A DNA stretch of 64,000 bases from Diprion similis. Its lineage: Eukaryota; Arthropoda; Insecta; Hymenoptera; Diprionidae. Made by a program: the position numbers and the translations under genes. The DNA is taken from the NCBI RefSeq assembly GCF_021155765.1, contig NC_060114.1, forward strand, positions 19,884,501 to 19,948,500, written 5' to 3'. This document shows, piece by piece, positions 50,523-62,640 of this stretch (the first letter of the stretch is position 1; every line of letters starts with the position of its first letter). The notes beneath the pieces are model-generated. The model saw only the letters and a program-made list of their open reading frames with translations. It made no database searches and had not been told where the DNA came from.

Positions 50523-52019
50523 AGAGTTCTTTGAATCTAAGAGATACTCGTAAAAGTCTGGCCATTTGTTTTTTATCGCGAGTGACGCATGTGTATTTAT
50601 TTTGGCGGAAAATCAATTCAATTCAAACTTGCCGTGAGTTGAATAACCACAGGGTAGAACAATTGCAATACAAGGTGTTCAAGAATTGTGTGAAAATCTT
50701 TTTTGGACAATTTCAAAAAGTAGATGAAGGGTCAAAATCTACGAAATCAATGTGTAGAATCGTTTGAATCTTAATACTCTTTTATGTTTCTACGTTTATT
50801 CTGAAATCAAAATGCGAAGATCTCATTCGTAGAATCTCGAAATGTAGAAGGTGATACTCACGGATCTAAAATACAGAATCGTCAGAGTTTTCATACGTCG
50901 TCATGTGATTCTACGTTCACTCTACAGATTTTATACCTTGGAATTCTACATTTTAACCTGAATCAATGTGTTTTCTTATATTTCTACATTCATTCTGACG
51001 ATTTTATAATTCGGTATTTTCAATATCCTTACCTGAATTTCTACATTTTTTCTAGTTCTACATATATTTTTTTTATTTAAGATTCTACTTTCGAGCCTTG
51101 TACACTTTTGACCAAATTTTAGAAATATTCACACATTTCGTTCGTCATAATGATTCGATATTTTGGCTTTTTACAAACTTTCACGTGAACGTCAATGTTG
51201 CTCAATACTTCGATGTTTAAGAATTTTACGAACGAGATTACAAAGTTATCGAAAATTGAGTGAGGCCCCTCTTTTTACCCGATAACGATATCAGTCGGAG
51301 TTCCGTTTCAAGTCGACCGAATTACACGATCAGAAGTAATTCCAGGGGATGTTAAACCTCCTTAATCAAGTCACCTTTCCCGAATTCACCATTCTAGGGT
51401 AAAACTTGACCCGGTCTACTAATCTGGCCCGCCTACAAACCACCGGCAGCAGCTATACTTCGGGGCTAAGTTTCCTCGCGGGGAATCTCGAAGGCTCGAA
51501 ATACCTTATCGACGATTCTACTGTCTCCTAATCTAGATTAAACACTTTCTCTGTATTTTCGGCGTGCGTCGAGAGCCGACTAGGGCTTTAAGGATGTGTG
51601 GGGTGTACAGTCAGGTTGAAAAAGCGTTGAGACAGAGTTTAGTACGGCACTGAAGCTAATTTGCTCACATTATAGTCTAGTCGAAATAGGTCTGAAGTCA
51701 GAATATTCAGCTCGTGACTAGATTTTGGTTTATAGGGGTTTTCGACTCTCAGGAACGTGAATCTGAAGTCATTTTTGAGCTGCATAACCGAGGTTTCGAG
51801 AAAACAACCAAACTTGATGTTTCTTGCATTTTCCCGGCAAACTGCTGTCGATAGATGAAAAATGTCTTGACCATCGTGTAGAGCGGAAAATTCTACACCG
51901 AATTATGTCCTTAAATGTCGGAAACAGAGTTGGATTAACAAATTAAGAAAAAAGAAATTCTACTTATCGACGGCGCCGTTTCGTCGTGCTGACGTTTCCG
52001 ACACGGAAAAAACTGATGA

Positions 52020-52345
52020 AAATTGGAGGATTAATTGATATCCGAGAAAGTTACCCCTCTGAATCTAAAATCGGATTTAAAAAAATCAAGATGGCGGATC
52101 CAATATGGCTGCCGAACATCTCAATTTTCATCGAATCCGAAGAAAAAACTCTGTCCAGGGATTTTTGGGGTCACTGATTACGAATCTGATGTCAGATTTT
52201 GAAAATTCAGTATGGAAAATCCGATCAGCGATCTCAAAAACCTCTGCATAATGTTTTTAGTCTATATTCGATCAATTTTTAAATTTTCGTCCACTATATT
52301 GGATCCACCATGTCGATTTTTTTAAATATAATCTTAGGTTCGTAA
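52020..52345. repeat. dispersed AAGATGGCGGAT-family repeat, cluster of copies 3-5
   Basis: One plus-strand core (ATCAAGATGGCGGATCCAAT) lies at about 52086-52105. A plus-strand end word (TTTTTGGGGTCACTGATTAC) lies at 52160-52179. A minus-strand copy, ending GTAATCAGTGACTCCAAAAA on the forward strand, covers about 52255-52361. The opposing ends form an imperfect inverted pair. Pieces of the same family also appear near 51730-51770. Confidence 0.65.
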
Positions 52346-53852
52346 TCAGTGACTCCAAAAACTATAGAATACTATTTTGTTATAAAACTTTAGTGACTCG
52401 AAGGGTTAATACGATCTGAAAGAAAATTTCACCATGCCGGAAAATTTGTTCGGGTCACCGCAGCGGCTTTTTCCCCGAAGTTATGGCTCTGCTATCGGAC
52501 AGACTCGCATGTTCATATTCGATACGGAGCTTCTTCTTCGCTCTGCACGATCAGTGGCACTGATAGCAAGGTTGAACGGGCGTTTATTGATATTTATATG
52601 CCAACTTTCGGGCCAGCATGTATATAAGATACACAAAGCTGATCAACAACTCCCGTATGCCAATAGAAGGTATCCATCCTCGGAAGACGCTAAAACTTTA
52701 TATCTCTCTTTGGGAAACTTTGTTTCGCAGATTTCTTTCCTCTTTACTTCCTCTCTTTATTTCTTTCATTCGTTCATTCTTTTTTTTTTTTTTTCTTCTT
52801 CTTGCTATCTTTCTATCGCGAGGACAAACAGTTGCACTGATTGTATCTCATATTCACAAATTGTATCACATCGAATGGTTGAATTCTCGTTTTATCGGAA
52901 AAAGAAAATGGGGTCAGGTTAGTTTCGTCGAACTCTACACGTCACTGAGCTATCGAAAAATCTGTCTACATAACATAAAAAATTGTTATACCCGTCGACA
53001 GTTTTAGTCTTCTCTTTTATTACAAATTTGGTAATTTAGCCGCAGGATAGAAATACCCCAAAAAACGGTTCAAGTCCGAAAATCCAAGAGGTAGCAGTTA
53101 GTCTACGTAACACGAGATATCAAATGAACAAAAACACACAATTCGGAACCATATATCACTATATAAGTTTTTTTAACATTTTTTTTATTGGAAACTCCAC
53201 CAACCGTCATTACTCCCAAGTGTCAAAAATCTCGGACCAACTGCGATTGAAGTTTTCTGGCAAAACTTGTATACATATAAGGGGTACATACATGTAAGGG
53301 GTCGATTAATTAAGGACGACAATTTTCCCTCCTTCTTTAGATCGAGGAGGAGGACGAGGACAATATTGTGAATACTACTACGTCCACTACTTTTCAAACA
53401 TGCAGTACCCACCTACCCATCTACCCATCTACCAACCCTGCTTAAAAATGTAAGCCATGCTGCACGTAGTTGTTAGCGATAAAGTATAAGGGTAGTGCGC
53501 TCAGGGTAGGCACAATGAGGATAATATAACTGGGTTGGTACCGAGTAGCTCTACACCCACCGATCCGTAAGAAGAGAGGCATGAAGGCTTCTCGAACTCT
53601 GCTATGATGCCTCAACTTTTCTCAAGAAACCCTGCTAACCAGCAATCCCACCACCACTACCACCACCACCACCTTCCATTAAGAAACGTCACTTAAATGT
53701 TCATAAGACCTGGGATCCTCATCGTCGTAGTCGTCGTCGACGATGTCCCCCGTTGCTCCTCACCCCTCACTCCTCTACGGCGGAAAATCGTACCTTAATC
53801 GTTAATTATAATTTCCTTCACCCCCATGCCTACCCCCGTTTTCAACCTTCTT

Positions 53853-53859
<7 letters not shown>

Positions 53860-53887
<28 letters not shown>

Positions 53888-53888
53888 G
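53860..53888 (+). repeat. (CT)n microsatellite
   Basis: A CT dinucleotide run of about 14 units with one early interruption. The overlapping open frame with a leucine/serine stretch is produced by this repeat. Confidence 0.9.
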
Positions 53889-55218
53889 CAGATTTCCTTA
53901 TACTTTTTCCGAAAAATCATCCCCAGTGACAATATCGTCTGCTTTATCCCTCCATCCCTTACCAGTCATCCTGCAGGAGCTTATAGTAACTCCTTGTCAG
54001 ACGTCAAGATTAATCCACGATTGCAACTTCATCCCCATTTATATTAGTGGTTTAGGTCTTCGGAGTTTTGAAGACGATTTAAAAATCAGCCCTTATATAA
54101 CAAATTTTAACTTTTCTACGAGATTGGAATGAAAAAAGAATTAAAGAAGTGACGTGCAGATGCTGTTCAACGAATTCTTTTTCTTACATCGACGAACGTT
54201 CAGTGATTTCAGGGTAGGAAAAAAATAAATGAAATCGCGTCTAGACGTTTATCTTAAATTGCAAGGTGGCATTGTCACGTAAGGGAAAATTCTATATTTT
54301 CCAAAATCTTGTTTTAATCACATTTTTAAACGTCAAAATATTGAGTAATGCTTCCTAATTTGGTCCCTAAACTCATTTAAAAACTGTTCAATTTTCTCAA
54401 ACTTTCCAATAAGTCTTCCCGATTCTATTCTATTTTACTGACATTTACTACTAACAATTAATGTAACAGGTGAAATATTTCTGAGTCCGACTTATAGCGT
54501 CCCATAGAGAATGAGACAAGGTTCTTGGTTACCTTGCATCGGTTCAATTTTGGGGATGGTTTTTCCGGTGTAACGTTACGATTGTTTATAAAACGGTTTC
54601 AAACGATGCCGCGTTTTTTCCAGGGTGGTTTTTGGGCTCGGGGCGTTTCCTGCGAACCGAGATATTCAGATATATTCCGACTCATGGGGTTGCCGGTGGT
54701 GGCGGTGCTGCGGGGCGTGCGGAGGATGAAGCAGCGCGAAGCGATTGTGAAATTGGTCGTGGATCGAAGCTATAAGGGCCCGGCACTCGAGGGGTAGCAG
54801 ATGCATCCTACACGCGGCATAAACTGATTACCTACACCGTGATGCAGCCTGATGCCTCGGCTATAAAGTACAGCTGACGCGGCCTAATACATTCTTCTCT
54901 CCTTCTCTCTCTCTCTCTCTCTCCCTCTCTCTCCACATCCACACCCGTTTGCCTGTGCGTGGTGACTGGATAAACTAGTCAGGGTTGATCGCCGGAGGAA
55001 TTAGACCGTTTTGATCAACGATGCACCGCCGGATCGAGCCTCCAGCTTTTTCTCATGCACGACTTATTCAAGTCTCTCTCTATCGTACAGGCCGCTACCA
55101 CCTCTGTGGTTGAAATTTTTCACATAATTGGATAGCGAAAACAGAGGACCACGTTAACGCTTTGAAGCATGTATTTTTATATTTGAGATACTTCCGTGAA
55201 ACTTCGAATACTTGGGTT

Positions 55219-55335
55219 TTTGAGGGCGCTGATAACGAATCTGACATTAGAGTAGGCCGCCATATTAAATCCGCCATCTTGTATGAGGAAATTTGAAAAT
55301 CTAATGCCAGATTCGTTATCAGTGCCCTCGAAAAG
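55219..55335. repeat. dispersed AAGATGGCGGAT-family repeat in inverted form
   Basis: The left arm GAGGGCGCTGATAACGAATC and the reverse complement of the right arm, GAGGGCACTGATAACGAATC, are nearly identical over about 36 bp. The centre carries GCCGCCATATT and ATCCGCCATCTTG, the family core read on the minus strand. The whole can fold into a hairpin with a loop of about 45 bp. This may show the complete family unit with its own terminal inverted repeats. Confidence 0.75.
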
Positions 55336-56641
55336 CTAGTGGTAGTGATTCTCAAGAAAAAATTTTGAAAAGTCTCATCCAAACTGAATTTCTTCGGAAA
55401 CATCACTTTTTGTTTGTATTTTTTGCTTATTTGTTATGGTCGTTCCAAACGTGGAGCAATTCAGATTCTCCATTTATAATTTAGAGGAATTCGTGTTTCA
55501 CTTTATATGATACACGGACGGAAATTATATTTCGTTATAGTTTATAGCTAGGAAATTATCGTTGAACAGGTATCGTCGAAATAATTTTCGAACATTGTTG
55601 GATTTACAATAAACTGTGATACAACTAACTACACTATTCTATTTTTTTCACTAATTACAAAATCGATTTGTTTGTTGACACTGAAATTTTTTTCGGCTGA
55701 TCAAGGTCACAATAATGAAAACGATTTTCTGTAGATAGACATATAGTCATCGAACAGTTGCAACAGTAATAGAAAAATATGTATAACAACAATACAAAAT
55801 GAACAGTAATACTCGATAATAATTCACTTTTCATGAAATTATCCGGGACATTGTAAAAATTTCACTCTTGTCAATTCGTGTAGAGGCGAATAGATTTGTG
55901 AGAAAAGATGAGGACAATCACATTGACGATTTTCGACCGTGAAAAACTACCGAACGATTCGAGCAGCTACCAGAGTGTGGAATAATAGATTTTGGAGTGC
56001 GGTTATGTTGTGTTTCGTTGCCCCGGCGGTTATGGGACACAGGAACGTGAACCATCCAAGTGGAAGTGTGCATCCAGTGCGGTATATTCATATATATACA
56101 TATATATATATATATGTACGTATGACATAGGAACAGGGTGAGTTTGGGGTTGGTCGATCGGTCGGCGGGTGGGTTTCCATTGGTTATTTTACGAGTGTCG
56201 AATGGAATGATAGGGGAGAAAGGTGCAGGCAGTCCTGAAGCATTGCACCCTGCATCAATAACGACGACCACCTAGACCCATGCACTCGAGAAAAGCACGC
56301 ACGCAGCTATAACCGATGGGGAAAAGCTTAACGTCGTCGCTCGGTCATTTCCGATTTTTTATTGCCCTCTTTTTCCGACGTGGTGAACCTTTGCCCTGAT
56401 CTCCAGGATTATAGAGAACGTAAGAATATCTCTCTCCTCGAGTCCGAAGAATCTTCGAGGAATCTTTCGTGTTCCAAACTACTGTCCAAACGGATTACCG
56501 TGATACCCGTGATATATACCCTGTGTCCATGAGGAAAGTGCGCATCTCATGCGCGTGCGTCAATTCGTTCCATTTTATTGGCCGACAGTTACCGCTTAAT
56601 TAAGCAGCTGACGTAATACCAATTGTGACTGTCAGAAAATG

Positions 56642-56679
56642 TCCCTAGGAGCCCACCGTCAGCTGTGGGCTCCTAGGGA
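56642..56679. repeat. perfect 15-bp inverted repeat (hairpin)
   Basis: TCCCTAGGAGCCCAC (56642-56656) is followed after 8 bases by its exact reverse complement GTGGGCTCCTAGGGA (56665-56679). The stem is GC-rich compared with its surroundings. No gene or known element explains it. It could be a cruciform-prone site, a remnant of a palindromic transposon end, or a small RNA hairpin. Confidence 0.9.
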
Positions 56680-57245
56680 TATTTACGATTTTCCCTGATC
56701 TCTAGTTAGGTTCCAATGCAACTGCCATTCAAAATCAGCATCTTCTAGGGCTGTGGCTACGTTCGACGAAAGGCTCCGCCTCCCAGAGTCTTCTACTTTG
56801 GGTTCATAATAATTTGTGTATCGATTTGACTGAATTTTCTTGTTGTTTTTCTTTGGGCAGCTTTTATTCAATCGGTGTGACCATGTGTCGTGCATCAATA
56901 AATTTTGCAGTAAGGTTAAACGATACAGAAAACCGTGTTTGGAACGAAAATCACAATTATTCGGTTGAATGAAGAGGTTAGGTATGATATTATATATAAT
57001 TTATTACATTGGAGGCTTTTCATTTTTGTAAAAACCGCAGAAATACGGTTTATAACCTGTGCCACTACCATTTTCTTGTATAATATGCCGCTACGCGTTT
57101 CGGATATTTTCTGAAGGACATAAATGACGAAGGAATAGAAAACGAGAAAGTCGTTTTTCACGCTTATTTTTCGAAACTCCGTTCTTTTTCCTCTAACTCC
57201 ACCTCTGGTATGCGTGTTACATTACATGCTGGTGTATTTATAACT

Positions 57246-57248
<3 letters not shown>

Positions 57249-57305
<57 letters not shown>
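57249..57305 (+). repeat. (TA)n microsatellite, about 57 bp
   Basis: An uninterrupted TA run of about 28 units, the longest pure dinucleotide repeat in the window. Its length is probably variable between individuals. Confidence 0.95.
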
Positions 57306-57307
<2 letters not shown>

Positions 57308-57893
57308 TTATACGTGCGCGGAGGAAAGTCAAGTAGCGTCGATCAAATGCAAAAACAGGCGTTCGAGTTCCAAGCTGTGACCGTAGACGATGTTCCTTAA
57401 CCGGTTATACCGAAACTCGACTGGACACGCTGCTGGTTTCAGGAGTCGCGTTTACTGGCCCGGGACTAAATAAGCGAGGAAAAAGAGTGAGGTAGAAAAA
57501 ACAGGATGAAAATAAAGAAGGAAAAAAATGATACGAAAAACGAGAGAAAAAAAATTAGACTAAAGGGGAATCGAGAAAAAAGAGAGAGAGAGAGAAAAAA
57601 ACAACAACAGCGCGTAACAGGACGAAAGGGAAACTTTTGACATCACGTCGAGTCGGCGGCGTTATTTTCATCTGAATAGATATTCGTGTGTGTATATAAT
57701 ATATTGACAGGCTTGCTGCAATGTTCACACTGCATCGCGTTCACTAGGCGGTAAATTTAAAATCGAAATTAATCAGCCTGTTTTTGACGTATAATATTTA
57801 CTGACGAATTCACATTTAATGTAACAAAAGTAACGTTGTTGGATTCAAACCGTCAATGATTCAATGAGCATAAATAAATTGTTTTGCAAGCTG

Positions 57894-58415
57894 TATATAG
57901 GGCATTCCATAACAACTCGATGAAGATTCTGAGTAGATTTCTTAAATAAAAAACATGACAAAAAATTAAAATTGTTATTATCGATTTGCATTTTTGAGAT
58001 TATCGTGATGTATTCAATTTCTTATAACTCTTTAAATAGACATTTTTTGGCCGATATTATAAAGAGTTTGTATGTTCATTCTTATATCAAAAATACAATC
58101 AAATAACAACAATTTTTTTTTCTTGCGTTTTTCTCATTTATTTTTTAAAATTACAAAATTTCCATCTTTCAATAGGTGTAAAAAATTTTGCCATATCTTA
58201 TAAGATTTTTCAAATTTTTTTTGAAATTCTAGAAAAGTTTTTTTTTTCAAGTTTTTAAATCATACTTCATATACATACGCTAGGTCGAAAAGTATTGAAA
58301 AAAAATTGAGGTTGCGTTTTTTGTCATGTACTTTCACACAAAAAAAAAAATTATAAAACCAATCTGGGATATCGACTTAGAATCTTGATCGATGTGACAT
58401 GGAATGCCCCATATA
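57894..58415. mobile_element. MITE-like element with GGGGCATTCCAT terminal repeats
   Basis: The left end reads TATATAGGGCATTCCATAAC. The right end, reverse-complemented, reads TATATGGGGCATTCCATGTC. Similarity continues inward for about 40 bp, through TCGAT.AAGATTCT.AGT on both sides. The interior (about 440 bp) is AT-rich, with T and A runs and no coding frame. This fits a non-autonomous DNA transposon. A related end lies near 48983. Confidence 0.7.
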
Positions 58416-58744
58416 TATTGTACATTACACAGCACTCGAAATATACAAAGTAAATAATTTCTCTAAAGTAACGTGTTGTCGCATGGCATCACTGCCTCTC
58501 AACGTGTATACATGCATATATTTTATTATACTATACTACAGTAGCTGTATCAACGGAAATGTCAACGATGAATTTAAACAGATGGGAGTTTTATTTGATT
58601 GACTTATATGGTATAATCTGTACGTATATCCAACCCGCGAACCGCCGGAGCTGCAAGACTGCTTTGCACTGTTGCATCGGTCGACATTATAATGTGATTC
58701 AATAACGGTTTTTATTCTTGCCCTTGAAAATTGCTTTGGCCAGA

Positions 58745-58950
58745 AAAAACAAAACAAAAAAAAAAAAAAAATGGATTTGAAACAAAAGAGTTTTCGAATA
58801 AAGTGAATCATTATTATTCTACATAATATTCTCCGGTAATTGTTTCTCCTCAAGCTTTGATGAATTATTGTTCGTTTTTGGAGAGAAAGTTGAATAAAAA
58901 AAAAAAAAAAAAATACGACAATAAAAAAAAAAAAATGAAATAAAAAATAC
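58745..58950 (+). repeat. A-rich low-complexity stretch
   Basis: Several runs of 10 to 18 A (about 58757-58770, 58896-58913 and 58925-58934) with AAAC and AATA interruptions. An open frame on the other strand rich in Phe is a consequence of these runs. Confidence 0.8.
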
Positions 58951-60163
58951 AAACAAGATAAACGGAATTCAGCATACCCGTCAAACATCGGTTATTATTA
59001 TACCTTCGGCGTATTAATAACCCTCCTCGTTTTCACGGTCGTATGAATTTTTCCGCTCAAATCCTTTGTGCGCGGTATTATTTTGCATATTAATTGCGAA
59101 TAGAGTCTGCAGATGACGGCTCTGCGCAGCTCTCTCGCCGTTTCACAAAAGGTTCTCTTTCTCTCCGCGCAAGTTGCGTACGTATTTTACAGGATATTAT
59201 ACACAGGTGAAGCGGTACCACTGCACAGCCACTGGCGAAAATTCACAAATTCATGACCCACGTGATCGAATGCATTCAACCTGATCGGTATGTCCAAATG
59301 CGTCTTTAACAAGTGTGGGTAAAACAGGTACGCCTAGCCGATAATCGACGCGCGTAACAAGAACGTCAAAAACGACCGCAGACCCCTCTAATAATTACAA
59401 AAGAAAACAAACCAAAATGACAAATAAAAAAAATTTGAAACAAACAAAAATCCCCGACTATACGCAGGGTTTGATTATTATACGGTTTCGACGTAATTAC
59501 CGTCCGAATGCTGCGCAACTCGTTAGTGAAACGGAGAAAATTTTAAACCACACGCTTTGTGGCGTCCCGTGCTCGACATAATTTGCGTTGAGGTATAATT
59601 GTTGATATTTCTCGCGTCAAAATTAACACGTTTCAAATGCTGAGTTCACGCTGTGTACACACACACACATCCACGTGTGTAGACTCTTTATGATCGCGTC
59701 GATAAAATAATTTTCTCGTAAATTTACCATAATAAAAACCTTGGCAATTTCAACGACATATTTGAAAAGAAAAAAAAACAAAAACAAACAAACAATGTAT
59801 ACAAATAAAACAACATCGAATCGCACAATTTCATCCCATCAAAATCTGTCGCAAGTGGGTATAGTTGTTCGGGATGTTTACATATAATATACACGGAGGT
59901 AAATGGATTTGACATTAATGCATTCAGAAATTCACCAGAGAGAACTGCAGCACGTTGTACCTACTGTGCGTACCGCGTCGTGTATCGTCGTCGGTAGAGC
60001 ATCAGTTGATTTCCGTTTACTTAATGTGACGGTTGGGAAATCGATTGCTACCGGTATGTATTCCCAGAATCCTGCATTATTGATGTCAAGTAGATTTTGT
60101 CACGGTCTGATTGACTCGACGTATCTCAACACAACACTGTGTCGGGAGCGGCTTCATGATGCC

Positions 60164-60167
<4 letters not shown>

Positions 60168-60217
<50 letters not shown>
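60168..60217 (+). repeat. (TC)n microsatellite, about 48 bp
   Basis: About 24 uninterrupted TC units. The serine/leucine tail of the overlapping open frame, and the Arg/Glu run of the opposite one, both come from it. Confidence 0.95.
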
Positions 60218-60220
<3 letters not shown>

Positions 60221-61299
60221 CCGAAGGTACGACGTGCTTTTCCTCCCTTCACCCTCGCCCCGTTTCTATATCGCGTGATGATCAATTGACCGTGATTGTG
60301 GTAATAGGGAAAACAATTTCCGCATACAACCATGTCTTCTATGCGTATAAACCACCCTCTGATATTACCTATGCAAAATATCACTTGGAGGTTTGCTTAT
60401 AAACCCCGCCCAGGTAAAACGCGTCTCTGAAAACACATACTGAAAGCTGGTGTTTTCGCTGAACGACGTCAACCACTGTCATCCACCGATTCCACGACCC
60501 AGTGCTGTGTGTTCAGTGCTGGCAGAAATACGCTGATACTCTTTTATACGTTGGTCGAGCTTTGGCGTTGCATGAAAAACTCGTTAAATCCATTGAGAGG
60601 AGTAACGAGGAGGGAAAGAGAATTGAAAGACAAAACTGGACGAACGGCGAAAATTCTATGCAAATTTTTTTTGCAGTTGCGTAGTGCGAGCAAACATCGG
60701 ATAAATGTAAGGCAGAGTATACTGATTCTGTTTTCGGGGTCGAGCTCATAGCCCAAATTTTAAAAAGAAGATGCTTCTCAAATATTTACGATTGTAAATA
60801 AAAAAATGTCATTTTTCGACCAAAAAATTTCGAGATTGATATTAAAAAATCCAGCCACTAGCTCGAATCTATTAACAAGTTTTACGGATTGTGTAAAAAT
60901 GTCAAGCCTGCCGGATAAAAATTGACCGAGGAATCTGCGCTACCGGATTCAAAACGTGGTCGTTCGCTACTTGTATGCGCCACCATTTTGGTATTAATTT
61001 CAATGAAAAAACCCTAAAACATTTTTGAAACTATGAATAATGAAACCCTCATACTCAAATTTCTCTAAGTGTATTCATTATCTTAAAAAAAAATTCCTAA
61101 AAACTGGTTTGGTTTTAGACCGTTCAAGCTGAATCCTCCCCGCGAAGCTGATTCCAAATCCAATGTTCGTTTACAGAGGATGAACAGTTACAGGTATCGT
61201 AATGATTAGTGAAATCCCGAGGAAACGATCAACTTCATGTTCGTCCATTCATCGTGATCAAATGCAGGGCTGAGCGGGTCAATTGACGCATTGAGATAA

Positions 61300-62640
61300 T
61301 CCAGCTGCACAGTTATCGGTAATCCGCGATTCGCCAGTTGAGCATTCGGACTGATCCAGAGTGCAGTGTGCAGCGACCCCTGATTAGCACCTTGTCACCA
61401 GACGCCGTGGCGGCTGTTTGCCTGCATGTTCGTTACCCGAAGTGTCCTGTCGCAGCTGAGGGTTGTCAGTCGAACCCGAGTGACCCGAACCTCGAGACGA
61501 GCTCTGGCTCTCCATTTTTCGGTGCCCGCGGTGCTTAACTACGCTTTAAATTTTCACCGACTTTCACCCACCATACGAAGGGCAGATCTAAATACCATGG
61601 CCGAACACACCCGCGGAATCTTCCATTATTCATTGGCGCTTTCCGCGGACTTTGTGCTAACGTTATCCACACATTTCAGCTCTTCGTCACTCCGCGATGG
61701 TTTGCCTAACCGCGAATGAAACTGGTTGAGCACCGCTGATCAGGCACCAGTGGCATCATCGAGGGTTCCTGCAGGAGTGGCTATTAATTCAGCACACTCT
61801 TAGTTCGCGACACAATACGCGTGAAACGCCATTTCATACTCTCCTCATGCGAGTCGCTCTCTGTACGTTCTGAACTGCAGACCACGGATTTAGGGATGAG
61901 AAGAATTATCGGTGTACACTCGGTGCGCGAAATGTATTCGTACTCGCCGGAGGTTTCCGTTAGACGTAGCGGAACCTGGACCTCGTGATGATGATCGATT
62001 GCTTTCGATTTGCGAGGAACTCGGGGCGCGGAGATCGAGACAAGGCAGAATCCAAGTTTCGGGCTGATACACCTCGTCCTTCTCCACCAGACTCACCTCG
62101 GCAAATTGATACCTGCGGAGCACCCCGTGCACCACTAAAACGCCTCTACACTGCGGCGAGAGGAGGGTTGGGTACCTTATAGCTATTGAACGTGACACGG
62201 AGCAGACGTACGTGAGAGGGGCACGCAGGGTGTTGGTTTTGTGAGGTGCGGCGAGGCGAGGTGCAGAGGGTTTTTTGTGCCACCAAGTGCATTGTTGGTT
62301 GGTATTCATTCATTGGTATCGAGTAACCAGGGTTCGGTTCACCTCTCCTTGGAAGCTCTCTCTCTCTCCCTTTCCATCTCTCTTTTGCACACTTGCATGC
62401 ACACTCGTGAAGAACACCGGCTCTGCTCGCATCTAGCCATCGGGGACCAGAGAGAGGAAGAGAAGCGGAAAGGCGTAGAGAAGGGGAGAAGAAAAAAGAA
62501 GAGCAGGATGGAAGAAACGGGCTGTGTACGACGAAACAGTAAGAGAGAGAGAGAGACAGAGAGGGAGAGTGAGAGGAAAAGCGAGGTGGAAAAAACTGAA
62601 TCAAGAAGGAGGATAAGAAAAAAATGAAAAATAGAGGATC
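61300..62640. other. GC-richer block inside the probable ephrin intron
   Basis: Relative to the surrounding intron this stretch has more G, C and CpG, and longer chance open frames on both strands. It also includes CT tracts (about 62356-62372) and GA tracts (62542-62575). No exon or protein similarity is visible. It could be an internal promoter, enhancer or untranslated exon; sequence alone does not tell. Confidence 0.25.

Noticed and set aside
52434..52922. 162-codon frame with hydrophobic and serine-rich parts
   Set aside because: It runs through T-rich and CTT-rich low-complexity sequence and matches nothing; probably composition-driven.
53826..54047. Signal-peptide-like frame rich in Leu/Ser
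   Set aside because: The hydrophobic run is the translated (CT)n microsatellite.
62146..62627. Overlapping open frames of 128-152 codons on both strands
   Set aside because: Their Ser/Leu and Arg/Glu runs come from the CT/GA tracts, and both strands being open argues for composition, not coding.
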